Made by a program: the position numbers and the translations under genes. Source: Planctomycetota bacterium (GTDB lineage Bacteria > Planctomycetota > PUPC01 > JACPCR01). From it: DNA of 24,162 bases. The notes beneath the pieces were generated by a model. It was given only the letters and a program-made list of their open reading frames with translations. It did not search any database and was not told where the DNA came from. The DNA is taken from positions 1 to 24,162 of the forward strand of contig JASLXP010000505.1 in NCBI GenBank assembly GCA_030740295.1, given 5' to 3'. The stretch's first letter is position 1; each line of letters opens with the position of its first letter. Of the stretch, positions 23,502-24,162 are shown in pieces.

Positions 23502-24162
23502 ATGTCTACCCAAACAGAACCACCGAGAACTCTCCACGCGGGCGCGGGTCGGGCCGTCATTACTCCGCCCGTTGGTATCCAGATGATGGGGTACGTGTTT
23601 CAGGAATGTGTTGCCGAATCCGTCGAGCGGGAGTTGATGGCTACCGCGCTCGTGTTGAGTGATGGCAGAACTAAGGCGGCCCTGGTCGCCTGCGACGTGC
23701 TGTTCATTCAGAACCCGCACGCGGATCGAATGCGTGAGCGAATCGGGGAGAAGCTCGGCATCCCCGCCAGTCACGTCCTTCTCAATACCAGCCATACCCA
23801 CCTCGGCCCGATGATGCCCGGCTGGCGTGCGGACAATCCCCAACAGACGCAGATGCAGCAGCGCTATCTTGACACGTTGGAAGAATCGCTGGTGGGGGTG
23901 GCCGCGATGGCAGACAGCCGTCTTCAGCCGGCCAGGATTGGCGCCGCCAAAGGCTCGGCGCCCCTGGGCATCAACAGAAGGGAGCGACTCGAGGATGGCC
24001 GCGTGGTCATCGGTGAGAATCCCGACGGACCAGTGGACAACGAAGTCGGCATCATTCGCGTTGATGACCTCAACGGAAAGCCGATCGCTGTGGTTATGAA
24101 GGCGGCCACGCATACGGTGTCGCTTGGCCCGAAGACTCCGACGCTTTCGCCGGACTACGTGG
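23502..24162 (+). CDS. Neutral/alkaline ceramidase-family N-terminal domain protein, cut by right edge
   Basis: The first 220 codons of a reading frame that leaves the window, translated by hand from the ATG at 23502. The sequence follows the neutral/alkaline non-lysosomal ceramidase N-terminal family (PF04734). It has the opening GAGRAVITPPVGIQMMGY, then ALVACDVLF, the metal-binding NTSHTHLGP with histidines at about 93 and 95, the GINRRE motif, the VDNEVGIIRVDD strand and KAATHTVSLGP with a further His. There is no signal peptide, unlike secreted ceramidases, so it is probably a cytosolic hydrolase of another amide or ester in this sugar cluster. No ribosome binding site is obvious, and the preceding stop is 41 bases away, so translation may depend on the upstream gene. 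The family is well supported; ceramide as substrate is doubtful. Confidence 0.87.
   Translation, partial: MSTQTEPPRTLHAGAGRAVITPPVGIQMMGYVFQECVAESVERELMATALVLSDGRTKAALVACDVLFIQNPHADRMRERIGEKLGIPASHVLLNTSHTHLGPMMPGWRADNPQQTQMQQRYLDTLEESLVGVAAMADSRLQPARIGAAKGSAPLGINRRERLEDGRVVIGENPDGPVDNEVGIIRVDDLNGKPIAVVMKAATHTVSLGPKTPTLSPDYV

Overview
The window looks like a piece of a PVC-superphylum genome (Planctomycetota, Verrucomicrobiota, Lentisphaerota) or of a similar group such as Hydrogenedentota. This is inferred from gene content only: no rRNA or tRNA is present. The indicators are two HzsA-related heme/beta-propeller proteins, one fused to NPCBM and FGE-sulfatase-like domains; a DUF3857/transglutaminase TPR protein; and a sugar-catabolic cluster of Gfo/Idh/MocA oxidoreductases, a sugar-isomerase TIM barrel, a divergent UroD-family protein and a ceramidase-family protein. 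The code is standard and the DNA is moderately GC-rich.

Region 1 (1-6525, minus strand) is a two-gene unit. A 1581-residue secreted diheme propeller/NPCBM/FGE-fold fusion is followed, through an ATGA stop-start overlap, by a second secreted HzsA-like propeller protein that runs off the left edge just before its expected heme motif. A 426-bp divergent spacer with three inverted repeats (6526-6951) separates this unit from a small secreted carboxypeptidase-regulatory-like protein on the plus strand (6952-7365). A hairpin at 7422-7439 lies in the convergent gap that follows.

Region 2 (7522-13684, minus strand) carries three separately spaced genes: a cytosolic Ser/Thr protein kinase, a POTRA-less BamA/TamA-type outer-membrane barrel, and a 1223-residue exported TPR-DUF3857-transglutaminase protein. 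Between the barrel and the transglutaminase gene is a palindromic element built from 7-bp GTGAATG units (11282-11442).

Region 3 (13932-24162) is a catabolic island with a divergent centre at about 20.2 kb. Leftward run six genes: an unclassified TIM-barrel, glycosidase-like protein; two Gfo/Idh/MocA dehydrogenases; then, after a gap with a 19-bp inverted repeat, a sugar isomerase/epimerase, a UroD-like protein and a four-helix membrane protein, the last three joined by ATGA overlaps. Rightward run a SAM-methyltransferase-like protein, a GTGA-overlapping 799-residue glycosidase-like protein (resembling DUF6259) and a truncated ceramidase-family protein. None of the soluble proteins here has a signal peptide, so the island probably processes an imported, modified sugar or glycoside in the cytoplasm. 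A reasonable hypothesis is an oxidise-then-eliminate or hydrolyse route (Gfo/Idh plus isomerase-fold lyase) together with methyl-group chemistry. No transporter or regulator is visible.

The strongest candidates for undescribed biology are the heme/propeller/NPCBM/FGE fusion with its coupled paralogue, and the region 3 island with two unclassified glycosidase-like enzymes and a UroD-family member whose metal ligands appear to be replaced.
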